A stretch of 64,000 bases of DNA. It comes from Demequina muriae. Its GTDB lineage: Bacteria > Actinomycetota > Actinomycetes > Actinomycetales > Demequinaceae. Positions 36,945-47,185 of the stretch are shown in pieces (positions within the stretch are counted from its first letter, which is position 1; each line of letters starts with the position of its first letter). The notes below the pieces were generated by a model. It was not told where the DNA came from. It made no database searches and was given only the letters and a program-made list of their open reading frames with translations. The position numbers were made by a program, and so were the translations under genes. The DNA lies in NCBI RefSeq assembly GCF_030418295.1, contig NZ_JAUHQA010000001.1, positions 1,736,001 to 1,800,000 of the forward strand, in the 5' to 3' direction.

Positions 36945-38083
36945 CCACGGGCGGGGCAGGACGCGTCGTCGTGATCCGGCTCGCTGACGCCTCGCCCCCC
37001 GACATCGAACGCTGGTGGGATCTCTACGGCCGGGCGGTGGAGCCCCACCCGAACACGGCTCCCGCATGGATCCTGGGGGCGGCGTCGACCCCGCACGAGC
37101 GGGACGGCCTGCTGCTGTGCGTGCTGCAGAACGGCGAGCGGTGGGATGCGCTGCTGCTCGCTGCAGTGGGCACCGCGGTCGTCGCACGCCGTTCGCGGCC
37201 GGCGCTGTCCAACGACGACGGGCTCCTCGGAGACGCGACGACGCATCGTCATCCGCTGCTGTCGGGCGATGATCCTGCGGGCGCGCTCGCCGCGCTGCTG
37301 CGGGGGCTGCCCCGACACGTCACGCCTCCCGTGATGCGCCTGGCGATGATGCCACTCGACGGCCCCAGTGGTGACGCGCTGGTCGCCGGCGTGCGCCGCT
37401 CGCGCCGCACCGCCATCATCGACCACACCGTGGACCGGAGGTTCCTCGACCAGCAGGACGTCACGGCACTGAGCCCTCCCGTCGCGACCGCCGACTACGT
37501 CCGAGCGCTGGCGGGACTCGGTGCCTCCACCGGCCACTCGCTGCGTCGGCACGCGAACCGCCTCGACCGCCACGGCTCCGCACCGCTGGCGGTGAGCGAC
37601 GACACGGATCGGCCGGGAGCGCTCGACGAGTTCGATGAACTCCTGAACAGCGGCTGGAAGGGTGACAGCGGTCGCGGCGGCGCGTCACCGAGGGTGCGCG
37701 GCGTCGAAGCGGGGTGGCGAGAGTCCATCGAGGCGTTTCAGGCTCGCGGCGTGCTGCGCCTGCTGTCCATGCGGCTCGATGGGCGCCCTGCATACATGAG
37801 CCTGGGAGTTCAGGCGGGCGCGACGGTGTTCGGATTCTCTGATGCGTATGACGAGGACCTCGCCCAGCATCGGGTCGGGACCCTGGGGAGGGTGGTCACT
37901 GCGGTCGAGTGGCTGCGGCGCGACGACGTGACCCGCTATGACCCCTGCATGTGGCCCGTCAACGAGGAGGCCAATCGCATCTACGCCTCGTCGCGGCCGT
38001 TCGGGACGGTGACGTGCGCTCTTCGTCCGGGAGGCGCGGCCCTCCTGACGCTCACGAAGGTGAAGCGCCGCGCCGGCTCGTGA
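36941..38083 (+). CDS. CelD/BcsL-like GNAT acyltransferase
   Basis: The 380-residue protein has the tandem GNAT-like layout of CelD (acetyltransf_6) proteins: an N-terminal half with few motifs and a C-terminal half containing SLRRHANRLDRHG, the ELLNSGWKGDSGR segment (the conserved E-x-x-x-W-K signature of this family), and FSDAYDEDLAQHRVG, which resembles the acceptor/CoA region. Such proteins acylate polysaccharides or amino groups; the actual substrate is unknown. Its GTG start overlaps the stop of a 29-codon ORF with a perfect ribosome site. Confidence 0.7.
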   Translation: MTTGGAGRVVVIRLADASPPDIERWWDLYGRAVEPHPNTAPAWILGAASTPHERDGLLLCVLQNGERWDALLLAAVGTAVVARRSRPALSNDDGLLGDATTHRHPLLSGDDPAGALAALLRGLPRHVTPPVMRLAMMPLDGPSGDALVAGVRRSRRTAIIDHTVDRRFLDQQDVTALSPPVATADYVRALAGLGASTGHSLRRHANRLDRHGSAPLAVSDDTDRPGALDEFDELLNSGWKGDSGRGGASPRVRGVEAGWRESIEAFQARGVLRLLSMRLDGRPAYMSLGVQAGATVFGFSDAYDEDLAQHRVGTLGRVVTAVEWLRRDDVTRYDPCMWPVNEEANRIYASSRPFGTVTCALRPGGAALLTLTKVKRRAGS

Positions 38084-38166
38084 CTGCGCGACGGAGGGTG
38101 CGCTGACCGCGCGGAGAGCGCGAGCCGTTGCGGCGAATCGGAGGCCCGCCAGGCGACCATGGATGC

Positions 38167-39393
38167 ATGTCGTCCCGTTCCCTCACCACCGACCTGCGCG
38201 GCCTCGGCCGGCGCGCGGTCGCGGCCGTGCGCGCGGCGCCAGCGTGGCTCGGCGGGATCCTGACCGGCCTGCAGGGCCTCGCACTGTCCTACCTGGCGGT
38301 GCTCGCCCCCAGCCTCGCCGTCGCCGCATCGGCCCCTCAGGACGGCGTGGGGGGAGCGGACTGGACCGGCGCCACCTCAGTGGCGACGAGCCTGTGGCTG
38401 CTCGGCCACGGCGTTCCTGCCGAGGTCGGAGGGACGGTGGTGGCGCTCATCCCGCTGGGGCTGACCGTGCTGAACGGAGCCATCCTGGCGGCGCTCGCAC
38501 GTCGGTTCGCGGCACGGACATGGGGCAGCTGGGTGCTGGCCGTGGCGACCTACGCGGTGGGGGTCGGCGCCGTCGCGTCCGCCGTGGGGGCGTCGTCGCA
38601 GGGCACGCACGCGGTGACCGCCGTGGCCGTCGCGGTGGCCGTCGCGGCCGTGGGTGTGGCGATCGGCATCTGGCGCGCGCACGGGGCCGACCTCTCGGCG
38701 CTCGCGCGCGTGCCCGCATGGGCCAGGGCCGGCCTGCGGCGGGGCGCCGCGATCGCGGCCCTGGCGGTGATGCTGGCTGCCGTCGCGGGCACCGCCTGGG
38801 CCGTCGTGGCCCGGCACGCGATCGGCGACGCCGCGACCGCCTTGGGCCTGGATGCCGTGAGCGCCGGCGTGCTCGCCATCGCGGAGCTCGCCTATGTGCC
38901 GACCCTCATCGTGTGGATGGTCGCATGGCTCACCGGTCAGGGGTTCGCCGTGGGGCTCGGGACTCATTACTCGCCGAGCGACCTCACCGTCGATGCACTG
39001 CCCACCGTTCCGCTGCTGGGGGCGCTGCCCTCCGCATCGGGCGGGCTGCTGGTGTGGGTGCCGGTGGTGCTGGCGCTCGCGGCCCTCGCTGTGCGGGTCG
39101 CGGTGCGACGGCCTGCCTTGTCCTGGCGTCAGGACCTCGCAGCCGATGCGGTCGCGGCCGGCACCGTAGGCCTGGTCATGGCGACGGCCTTCATCGCAGC
39201 GAGCGGTGCCGCCGGCCCGGGACGCCTTGAGGCGGTCGGGCCCGATGCGCTCGCGGCGACGGCCGCGATGCTGGCGCTCGCAGCCGCTGGACTCGCCCTC
39301 GGCGCCGCGGCGGTGCGGGCCCCGGCGGCCCTCGGCGCGCGTCGCGACCGGGACGGGGCGCCGCGCAGCCGTGAGGGGTCTACGGCCTCGTGA
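38167..39393 (+). CDS. DUF6350 family polytopic membrane protein
   Basis: The 408-residue, Ala-rich protein has about nine to ten predicted membrane helices and contains GTHYSPSDLTVDALPTVP-like text (cited in part: GLGTHYSP), typical of DUF6350 proteins encoded just before purN in actinomycetes. ATG 38167 is chosen over the upstream in-frame 38128, which lacks a site. The stop overlaps the convergent gene at 39380 by 14 nt. Function is unknown. Confidence 0.8.
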   Translation: MSSRSLTTDLRGLGRRAVAAVRAAPAWLGGILTGLQGLALSYLAVLAPSLAVAASAPQDGVGGADWTGATSVATSLWLLGHGVPAEVGGTVVALIPLGLTVLNGAILAALARRFAARTWGSWVLAVATYAVGVGAVASAVGASSQGTHAVTAVAVAVAVAAVGVAIGIWRAHGADLSALARVPAWARAGLRRGAAIAALAVMLAAVAGTAWAVVARHAIGDAATALGLDAVSAGVLAIAELAYVPTLIVWMVAWLTGQGFAVGLGTHYSPSDLTVDALPTVPLLGALPSASGGLLVWVPVVLALAALAVRVAVRRPALSWRQDLAADAVAAGTVGLVMATAFIAASGAAGPGRLEAVGPDALAATAAMLALAAAGLALGAAAVRAPAALGARRDRDGAPRSREGSTAS

Positions 39394-39805
39394 GGCCCAC
39401 GCGGGCAAGCAGGTCGTCGGCGAGCTGCTCGACGTCCGCCGTGTACTCGCGCTCACATGCGTCCTCGGCAGACGTCGTGATCGCGCGCGCCATGCACTCC
39501 TGGAGGTTCTCCACGGGCTCCCGGAACACGATGAGCACGAGGCCCATGAAGGTCGCGAAGGCCGAGACCAGCACGCCTGCGACCATCGCGTAGCGGAAGG
39601 TCGCCACCTTGGGAGTCGCCATCGATCGCCACAGCGCGCGGATGCCCACGATCGCGGCGGCCGGTCCGGTCAGGATCGCGCCGAACGCAAGGGGGATCGA
39701 CAGCATGTACAGCACCACGGTGACCAACAGCAGCAGCATGAAGATGCGGCTGTCGCGCCGTGCCCCGGGGGGCAGGGGGCTCTCGTTGGTCTGGTCCTCG
39801 GCCAC
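39380..39805 (-). CDS. Small membrane protein, hypothetical
   Basis: The 141-residue product starts at GTG 39805 behind AAGGAGG (6-nt spacing), a strong site; the open frame upstream overlaps purN and is rejected. It has a polar N-terminus, two to three membrane helices (about 22-45, 47-62 and 72-95), and a C-terminal soluble helix with two Cys (ENLQECMAR, EDACEREY). It is divergent from purN, with only 49 nt between starts. The family is not recognised with certainty. Confidence 0.75.
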   Translation of the reverse strand: MAEDQTNESPLPPGARRDSRIFMLLLLVTVVLYMLSIPLAFGAILTGPAAAIVGIRALWRSMATPKVATFRYAMVAGVLVSAFATFMGLVLIVFREPVENLQECMARAITTSAEDACEREYTADVEQLADDLLARVGLTRP

Positions 39806-39854
39806 GGTGGTCCTCCTTGCAGGTGTGCCCCAAGCATGCCGATAGGCTCGGCCC

Positions 39855-40493
39855 GTGACAAACCCGACCGCCCCCGCACGCCTGGTGGTGCTCATCTCCG
39901 GAGCCGGCTCGACCATGCGTGCGGTCCTCGACGCGCAGCACGATCCGGGCTACGGGGCCCGCATCGTGGCCGTGATCTCGGACCGTGCCGATGCGGCCGG
40001 GCTGGCGATCGCGGCCGAGGCGGGAGTGCCCACCTCCGTGGTGGCCCTCGCCGACTACCCGGATCGCGCGGAGTGGGATCGAGCGCTCGCCGAGGAGGTG
40101 GCGCGACACCGCCCCGACCTGGTGCTGCTCGCGGGCTTCATGCGCCTCATCGGCGCGCCGAGCCTCTCCATGTTCGGCGGTCGCATCGTCAACACCCACC
40201 CTGCGCTGCTGCCGTCGTATCCCGGCGCACACGGGGTGCGTGACGCGCTGGCAGGGGGCGCGAAGGTCACGGGCTGCACGGTCATGCTCGTGGACGCGGG
40301 GGTCGACACCGGCCCGATCATCGCGCAGGCCGCCGTCGAGGTCTGGGATGATGACACCGAAACGAGCCTCCACGAGCGCATCAAGACCGTCGAGCGCGGC
40401 CTCGTCACCACCACGGTGGGGCGGATGGCGCGCGAAGGATGGACCGTGGAAGGACGACGCGTGACACTAGGAACCACGAAGGGCGACGCATGA
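39855..40493 (+). CDS. purN: Phosphoribosylglycinamide formyltransferase
   Basis: PurN transfers a formyl group from 10-formyl-THF to GAR, step three of purine synthesis. The 212-residue product has the phosphate loop [19 protein letters not shown], and the catalytic set Asn-His-Asp in [16 protein letters not shown] and [12 protein letters not shown]. The GTG start at 39855 is supported by the conserved N-terminus. The stop overlaps purH (ATGA). Confidence 0.96.
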   Translation: MTNPTAPARLVVLISGAGSTMRAVLDAQHDPGYGARIVAVISDRADAAGLAIAAEAGVPTSVVALADYPDRAEWDRALAEEVARHRPDLVLLAGFMRLIGAPSLSMFGGRIVNTHPALLPSYPGAHGVRDALAGGAKVTGCTVMLVDAGVDTGPIIAQAAVEVWDDDTETSLHERIKTVERGLVTTTVGRMAREGWTVEGRRVTLGTTKGDA

Positions 40494-42046
40494 GCGACCG
40501 GCAGGCGGTACGACGGGCACTGATCTCTGTGTACGACAAGGCAGGGATCGAGGACTTCGCCCGCGGGCTGGCCGATGCGGGGGTCGAGATCGTCTCGACC
40601 GGCTCCACTGCCTCGCGCATCGCCGATGCGGGCGTCGCCGTGACACGGGTGGAGGACCTCACGGGATTCCCCGAGTGCCTCGACGGGCGTGTGAAGACCC
40701 TGCACCCCCGCGTGCACGCCGGGATCCTTGCCGACCGCCGGCTGGAGGCGCATCGCGCCCAGCTCGAGGACTTGGGAATCGAGCCCTTCGACCTCGTCGC
40801 GGTGAACCTCTACCCCTTTGCCGCGACCGTCGCCTCGGGTGCGAGCCAGGACGCCACGATCGAGCAGATCGACATCGGCGGACCATCGATGGTGCGGGCG
40901 GCGGCCAAGAACCACGCGTCGGTCGCCGTGCTCGTGGACCCCGCGGGCTACGACGCGGCCCTCGAGTCGGTGCGCGCGGGAGGCTTCACGCTCGCGGAGC
41001 GCCAGGCCCTCGCGGCGGCGGCGTTCCGCCACACCGCGGACTACGACATCCACGTGGCCTCGTGGATGACCAACGTGGTGGCCCCCGAAGACGAGTCTCC
41101 GATGCCGCGCTGGGTGGCCGCGTCATTCGAGCGGCTGCAGCCCCTGCGCTATGGCGAGAATCCGCACCAGGGCGCCGCCGTCTACGCGGACCTCACCGCC
41201 ACCGGAGGGCTCGCGCACGCGCGCCAGCTGCACGGCAAGGAGATGTCGTTCAACAACTACGTGGACGCCGACGCGGCACTGCGTGCGGCGTACGACCAGG
41301 CGCCGCCCGCGGTCGCCGTGATCAAGCACGCCAACCCTTGCGGCATCGCGGTGGGGGCGGACATCGCGCAGGCGCACGCCAAGGCCCATGAGACCGACCC
41401 GGTCTCCGCCTTCGGTGGCGTCATCGCCGCCAACCGTGCCATCACCGTGGCCGCGGCCGAGCAGATCTCGAAGATCTTCACGGAGGTGGTGGTCGCGCCG
41501 TCCTTCGACCCCGGCGCCCTCGAGATCCTGCAGTCGCGGAAGAACGTCCGGGTCCTGGAAGTGGACCCGGGCGCACTCCAGGTCGAGTGGCGCAGAATCA
41601 CCGGTGGACTGCTGGTGCAGCGCGCGGACCGCATCGACGCCCCCGGGGACTCGGCCCAGGCGTGGAAGCTCGTCGCCGGTGCCCCCGCCGTCGAGGCGAC
41701 GCTCGCCGACCTCGAGTTCGCGTGGCGCGCATGCCGTGCGGTGAAGTCCAACGCCATCCTGCTCGCGGCCGACGGCGCCGCGGTGGGCATCGGCATGGGC
41801 CAGGTCAACCGCGTCGACTCGTGCCGTCTCGCCGTGGAGCGGGCGGGCGCCGAGCGTGCGCGTGGCGCGGTCGCCGCGTCCGATGCGTTCTTCCCGTTCG
41901 CGGACGGCCTCCAGGTTTTGGCCGATGCGGGGGTCACGGCAGTGGTCTCACCGGGCGGCTCGGTGCGCGACGGCGAGGTCATCGACGCGGCTCACGAGGC
42001 CGGCATCACGCTCTATCACACGGGCACCCGGCACTTCTTCCACTGA
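40490..42046 (+). CDS. purH: Bifunctional AICAR formyltransferase/IMP cyclohydrolase
   Basis: PurH carries out the last two steps to IMP: formylation of AICAR (ZMP) with 10-formyl-THF, then ring closure. The 518-residue product has the MGS-like cyclohydrolase domain at residues 1-195 ([22 protein letters not shown]) and the transformylase domain with KHANPCGIA (catalytic Lys-His), [10 protein letters not shown] and [11 protein letters not shown]. The ATG overlaps the purN stop. Its substrate, as ZTP/ZMP, is the ligand of the riboswitch found upstream of glyA at 57101. Confidence 0.97.
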   Translation: MSDRQAVRRALISVYDKAGIEDFARGLADAGVEIVSTGSTASRIADAGVAVTRVEDLTGFPECLDGRVKTLHPRVHAGILADRRLEAHRAQLEDLGIEPFDLVAVNLYPFAATVASGASQDATIEQIDIGGPSMVRAAAKNHASVAVLVDPAGYDAALESVRAGGFTLAERQALAAAAFRHTADYDIHVASWMTNVVAPEDESPMPRWVAASFERLQPLRYGENPHQGAAVYADLTATGGLAHARQLHGKEMSFNNYVDADAALRAAYDQAPPAVAVIKHANPCGIAVGADIAQAHAKAHETDPVSAFGGVIAANRAITVAAAEQISKIFTEVVVAPSFDPGALEILQSRKNVRVLEVDPGALQVEWRRITGGLLVQRADRIDAPGDSAQAWKLVAGAPAVEATLADLEFAWRACRAVKSNAILLAADGAAVGIGMGQVNRVDSCRLAVERAGAERARGAVAASDAFFPFADGLQVLADAGVTAVVSPGGSVRDGEVIDAAHEAGITLYHTGTRHFFH

Positions 42047-42309
42047 TGCCCCGCACCCGGCTCACCTCGTCCCGTACCGCCCTCGTGGCGCTCGGTGCGG
42101 TGACGGCTGCCGTCGCGGTCGGCGCGCTCGTGGATGTGCAGGCGGGCGTCCTGGCCCTGGCCGCGATCGCCGTCGTGGGCGCCGTGACGCGGCTCACGCT
42201 CCCCGCGGGGAAGGCGTTCTCGGTGCGACGCCGCTACGTCGACGTGTCGGTGCTCAGCGCCTTCGCCGTGGCGCTGACGTTTCTCGCGCTGTCCACGCCC
42301 CTGAGCTGA
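42046..42309 (+). CDS. DUF3017 family small membrane protein
   Basis: The 87-residue protein starts within the purH stop (TGATG). It has three membrane helices: residues 12-28, 31-48 and 66-84, with RRYVDVSVL between the second and third, matching the DUF3017 pattern of proteins encoded after purH in actinomycetes. Function is unknown. A hairpin at 42391 follows. Confidence 0.85.
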   Translation: MPRTRLTSSRTALVALGAVTAAVAVGALVDVQAGVLALAAIAVVGAVTRLTLPAGKAFSVRRRYVDVSVLSAFAVALTFLALSTPLS

Positions 42310-42390
42310 TCGCACGCGCGGGTGCTCTGGCGTCAGCGCTGCGCCTCGAGCCCGCGTGCCGTTCCCGGCCCGCGCATCGGGCACGCACAA

Positions 42391-42419
42391 GGCCCGGCCG
42401 CGCTGTGCGCGACCGGGCC
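42391..42419. terminator. Hairpin between purH operon and aquaporin gene
   Basis: GGCCCGG-C-CGCGC, loop TGT, GCGCG-A-CCGGGCC: a 12-bp stem with one mismatch, between convergent genes. It may end both the purNH-DUF3017 transcript and the aquaporin transcript. No U tract. Confidence 0.7.
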
Positions 42420-42436
42420 CAGGAGCGTGGCTCGGG

Positions 42437-43288
42437 TCAGTCGTCGATGACCTCGATCTCCTCGATGGTCTCGACGATGATGAGGTCCTCTTCTGGGCCG
42501 AACGCGCGGAACAGCAGACCGGCGATGGCGGCGCCCACGAGCGGTGCCAGCCAGAACAGCCACAGCTGGGCGATCACGTCGATGCCGGCGTAGAGCGCGG
42601 TGCTGGTGGCCCGTGCGGGGTTGAGGGCGCCGTTGGTGAACGGGATCGCGATCAGGACGAGGAAGCCGAAGGTGAGGCCGATCGTGACCGGCGCGGCCGC
42701 CGCGCCGACCCTGGAGCGCAGCGAGGTGACGGAGAGCACCACGGCCACGAGCAGAGCGGCGATGATGACCTCGACGATGAGAGCGGCCAGGAGTCCGAAC
42801 TGGACGGGCGAGCGCTCGCCGAAGCCGTTCGAGGCCGCCGCCATGAACTCGACGGGGGTTCCTACCTGATCGAGCACGGGGTTGCCGCTGCGCAGCACGA
42901 AGAACAGCCCGCCTGCGAGCGCACCGCCGACCAGCTGTCCGATGATGTACGGCACGACGTCGCGGCCGGGGAACCTGCCGCTGAGCCACGCTCCGACGGT
43001 GACGGCGGGGTTGGCGTGTGCGCCGGAGACGTGTCCGAAGATGAGCACTGCGATCATCATGCCGATGGCGAAGCCGAACGGGACCGCGAGCGTGCCCCAC
43101 CCAAGGATGGTGGCAAAGAGCATCGCTCCCACACCCATGAACACGAGGATGAAGGTGCCGGCCGCCTCGGCCAGCATGCGGGACACGAGGCTCGGACCCG
43201 CGAGCTCTTCGTCTCCCCACACGTCGGACTCGAGCTCCTGCTCGAAGACGTCGTCAACGGGTTCGGGGTTGGCGTCAGGCGTGGTCAT
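42437..43288 (-). CDS. MIP-family channel, aquaporin Z-like
   Basis: The 283-residue protein has an acidic N-terminal extension of ~30 residues, six membrane helices and the two half-helix NPA motifs: SGAHANPAVTVG and NGALNPARATS. The Arg right after the second NPA is the selectivity-filter Arg of water channels; the glycerol-facilitator Asp after the second NPA is absent, so water transport is favoured. The C-terminus is very acidic. ATG 43288 follows TGGAGGA. It is divergent from icd. Confidence 0.9.
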   Translation of the reverse strand: MTTPDANPEPVDDVFEQELESDVWGDEELAGPSLVSRMLAEAAGTFILVFMGVGAMLFATILGWGTLAVPFGFAIGMMIAVLIFGHVSGAHANPAVTVGAWLSGRFPGRDVVPYIIGQLVGGALAGGLFFVLRSGNPVLDQVGTPVEFMAAASNGFGERSPVQFGLLAALIVEVIIAALLVAVVLSVTSLRSRVGAAAAPVTIGLTFGFLVLIAIPFTNGALNPARATSTALYAGIDVIAQLWLFWLAPLVGAAIAGLLFRAFGPEEDLIIVETIEEIEVIDD

Positions 43289-43481
43289 GTCGGTCCTCCA
43301 TCGGTGGTGCGTGTCGTTGCGTCCACCGGCATCTTGGCATGCGGGCCGCAGGCGGGCGGGCCGACGGGCCGTGGAGGGTCGCACCGGGTCAAGTGCGGGC
43401 GCACGGCCGGTCGGGCGGACGGCGCGATGCACTAGCCTGGAAACCAGAAACCCCACTCTCCAGAACCCGTGAGGCACACGT

Positions 43482-44699
43482 ATGACGAAGATCAAGGTCG
43501 AAGGCAAGGTCGTCGAACTCGATGGCGACGAGATGACGCGGATCATCTGGCATTTCATCAAGGAGCGCCTGATCCACCCCTACCTCGACGTGGATCTCGA
43601 GTACTACGACCTGGGCATCGAGTCGCGCGACGCGACCGACGACCAGATCACCATCGACGCGGCGAATGCGATCAAGAAGCACGGCGTGGGCGTCAAGTGC
43701 GCGACCATCACCCCCGACGAGGCGCGCGTCGAGGAGTTCGGTCTCAAGAAGATGTGGGTGAGCCCCAACGGCACCATCCGCAACATCCTGGGTGGCGTGG
43801 TGTTCCGCGAGCCCATCATCATCTCGAACATCCCCCGGCTGGTCCCGGGCTGGACCAAGCCGATCATCATCGGCCGTCACGCCCACGGCGACCAGTACAA
43901 GGCGACCAACTTCAAGGTCCCCGGCGCCGGCACGGCGATGATCACCTTCACGCCCGACGACGGCTCCGAGCCCATCGAGCACCAGATCGTGAAGATGCCC
44001 GAGGGCGGCGGCGTGCTCATGGGCATGTACAACTTCAACAAGTCGATCGAGGACTTCGCGCGCGCCTCGTTCGCCTACGGCCTGCAGCGCAACTACCCCG
44101 TGTACATGTCCACGAAGAACACGATCCTCAAGCAGTACGACGGCGCGTTCAAGGACATCTTCCAGGACGTCTTCGAGCGCGAGTTCGAGGCTGACTTCGA
44201 GAAGGCCGGGCTCACGTACGAGCACCGACTGATCGACGACATGGTTGCGGCGGCCATGAAGTGGGAGGGCGGCTACGTCTGGGCCTGCAAGAACTACGAC
44301 GGCGACGTCCAGTCGGACACCGTCGCGCAGGGCTTCGGCTCGCTTGGCCTCATGACGTCCGTGCTGATGACGCCGGATGGCAAGACCGTGGAGGCGGAGG
44401 CCGCTCACGGCACCGTGACGCGCCACTTCCGTCAGCACCAGGAGGGCAAGCCGACCTCCACCAACCCGATCGCGTCGATCTTCGCGTGGACGGGCGGGCT
44501 CAAGCACCGCGGCAAGCTCGACGGCACACCCGAGGTCACCGGCTTCGCCGAGGCCCTCGAGGACGTCATCGTGAAGTCCGTCGAGTCGGGCGCGATGACC
44601 AAAGACCTCGCTGCGCTGGTCGGGCCCGACCAGGAGTGGCAGACCACCGAGGAGTTCCTCGCGACCCTCGATCAGAACCTCGCGGCCCGCCTCAAGTAG
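43482..44699 (+). CDS. icd: NADP-dependent isocitrate dehydrogenase, dimeric eukaryotic-like type
   Basis: Icd oxidises isocitrate to 2-oxoglutarate with NADP. The 405-residue product is the subfamily II (mitochondrial-like) form: [26 protein letters not shown], the substrate Arg set, [38 protein letters not shown] (cited in part: [16 protein letters not shown]), and [11 protein letters not shown], the NADP-binding region. Length and motifs are complete. The start is preceded by GTGAGGCAC. mdh follows after 36 nt. Confidence 0.97.
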   Translation: MTKIKVEGKVVELDGDEMTRIIWHFIKERLIHPYLDVDLEYYDLGIESRDATDDQITIDAANAIKKHGVGVKCATITPDEARVEEFGLKKMWVSPNGTIRNILGGVVFREPIIISNIPRLVPGWTKPIIIGRHAHGDQYKATNFKVPGAGTAMITFTPDDGSEPIEHQIVKMPEGGGVLMGMYNFNKSIEDFARASFAYGLQRNYPVYMSTKNTILKQYDGAFKDIFQDVFEREFEADFEKAGLTYEHRLIDDMVAAAMKWEGGYVWACKNYDGDVQSDTVAQGFGSLGLMTSVLMTPDGKTVEAEAAHGTVTRHFRQHQEGKPTSTNPIASIFAWTGGLKHRGKLDGTPEVTGFAEALEDVIVKSVESGAMTKDLAALVGPDQEWQTTEEFLATLDQNLAARLK

Positions 44700-45725
<1,026 letters not shown>

Positions 45726-45743
45726 CCTCCACCAGTCTCCATC

Positions 45744-45779
45744 GGACAGGGTCCTGCGCTGCGGCGCGGGGCCCTGTCC
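45744..45779 (+). terminator. Hairpin after mdh
   Basis: GGACAGGGTCCTGCGC, loop TGCG, GCGCGGGGCCCTGTCC form a 16-bp stem in the plus-strand RNA with two G-U pairs, 19 nt after the mdh stop. The two wobble pairs are stable only in plus-strand RNA, fitting a rightward terminator. Confidence 0.8.
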
Positions 45780-45896
45780 TGCGTTGAGGCGGTCATTCGT
45801 CAGAGCCGGGTGCGAGCGAGGGCCGACGCTTTCCTGTCAGGTCACGGCTCGGTAACGGTTGGCGCCGAAAGGATTCGAGGGGGTTGCCAGGAGTTC

Positions 45897-45915
45897 GTTA
45901 GTAACCTTTACTAAC
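45897..45915. promoter_or_regulatory. ROK-type operator before the sugar-salvage regulator
   Basis: GTTAGTAA-CCT-TTACTAAC is a perfect 8-bp inverted repeat with a 3-bp spacer, AT-rich in a ~70% G+C background, ending 5 bp before the ROK regulator ATG. Similar TTAGTAAA-type sites are known operators of ROK repressors (NagC/RokB-like). It is the likely site for autoregulation and control of the downstream import/catabolic genes. A second overlapping half site (CTAACTAAC) follows. Confidence 0.7.
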
Positions 45916-45920
45916 TAACT

Positions 45921-47114
45921 ATGACACCCCAGGATGCGCGGACGACTGATGAAGCGCAGCGAGGCACGTCCGGCCGTGCGGCTCACGCCACCCGTGCCGC
46001 CGCGGTGCGGCCCGGTGCCCGGGTGCGCCCCGAGCACGCGCGCCGTCACAACCGCGCGCTGGTGCTCCAGGCCCTCTACCGCGCCGAAGGGCTGAGCCGC
46101 GCGGACCTCGCGAGAGAGGTGGGGCTCACCCGTGTCACGATCTCCGACCTCGTCGCCGACCTGATCGGCGAGCACCTCGTCATCGAGCTGGGGCTGCGTC
46201 CCGACTCTCGGCCAGGCAAGCCCGCCACGCTGCTCGACATCAACCGCAAGGGCTTCGTGATCGTAGGCCTCGACCTGTCCAACAACGCGGTCTTCCGCGG
46301 CGTGGTCACCGACCTGGACGGCACCGTCATCGAGCGTGGAGAGGTCGACGTCGCCGGCGTCGTGGGCGACGCCGCCACCAGCGCGGTCTACACGCTGCTG
46401 GACGATCTCCTCTCTCGCGCGGCCTCGCCCGTGATCGGGATCGGCGTGGGAAGCCCCGGCATCGTCGACCTCGAAGGCACCGTCGTGAGCGCCCCCAACC
46501 TCGAGTGGCACCAGGTTCCCCTCCAGCAGCTCATCGCCGAGCGCTACCAGCTCCCGGCCCAGGTGGCCAACGACGCCAACATGGCCGCCATCGGCGAGCG
46601 CACCTTCGGCGGTGCCGATGCGGACATGATGCTCATCCGCGTGGGCCGTGGCCTGGGCGCAGGGATCGTCGTCGGCGGTCAGCTCATCTACGGCTCGGGC
46701 TTCGCCTCAGGCGAGATCGGCCACGTGGTCGTCGGCACTGACGGCGGCGACGAATGCGCCTGCGGCAAGCGCGGCTGCCTGGAGACGTGGCTGGCGACGC
46801 CCCGGCTTGAAGCGCGGCTGGCGGGGGCCGAGAACGATGCGGAACGCGAAGACATTCTGCGTGCCGCCGGCGAACGGCTCGGCATCTCGCTCGGTCCCGT
46901 CGTGGGCGCGCTGAACCTCAGCGAGGTCGTGCTCGCCGGCCCCCACTCCGTCCTCGGGGGTGCCCTCCTCGAGGGCACCGCCGAGACGCTTCGCAGTCGC
47001 ACGATGGCCGAGCTCCATGGCCACCTGACGCTGCGGATGACCACCCTGGGGCGCGACATCGTCGTGCTCGGGGCGGTGGTCATGGTCCTCACCGGCCAAC
47101 TGGGGGTCTCGTGA
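45921..47114 (+). CDS. ROK-family transcriptional repressor
   Basis: The 397-residue product has a basic N-terminus, a winged HTH (residues about 42-95: NRALVLQALYR, LSRADLAREVGLTRVTISDLV region) and a ROK sugar-binding domain with VGLDLSNN, GVGSPGIVD and the zinc motif GHVVV...ECACGKRGCLE (Cys set intact). ROK repressors release DNA on binding an amino sugar or its phosphate. It heads a cluster for uptake and breakdown of N-acetylglucosamine oligomers and has an operator at 45897. A GlcNAc-type effector is inference. Confidence 0.92.
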   Translation: MTPQDARTTDEAQRGTSGRAAHATRAAAVRPGARVRPEHARRHNRALVLQALYRAEGLSRADLAREVGLTRVTISDLVADLIGEHLVIELGLRPDSRPGKPATLLDINRKGFVIVGLDLSNNAVFRGVVTDLDGTVIERGEVDVAGVVGDAATSAVYTLLDDLLSRAASPVIGIGVGSPGIVDLEGTVVSAPNLEWHQVPLQQLIAERYQLPAQVANDANMAAIGERTFGGADADMMLIRVGRGLGAGIVVGGQLIYGSGFASGEIGHVVVGTDGGDECACGKRGCLETWLATPRLEARLAGAENDAEREDILRAAGERLGISLGPVVGALNLSEVVLAGPHSVLGGALLEGTAETLRSRTMAELHGHLTLRMTTLGRDIVVLGAVVMVLTGQLGVS

Positions 47115-47185
47115 CCTCCTTGCATCACCTACGACGTGGCCCCCGGGTCACGGACGGCACACACACAACAGAAGGAAGTAGCGCA

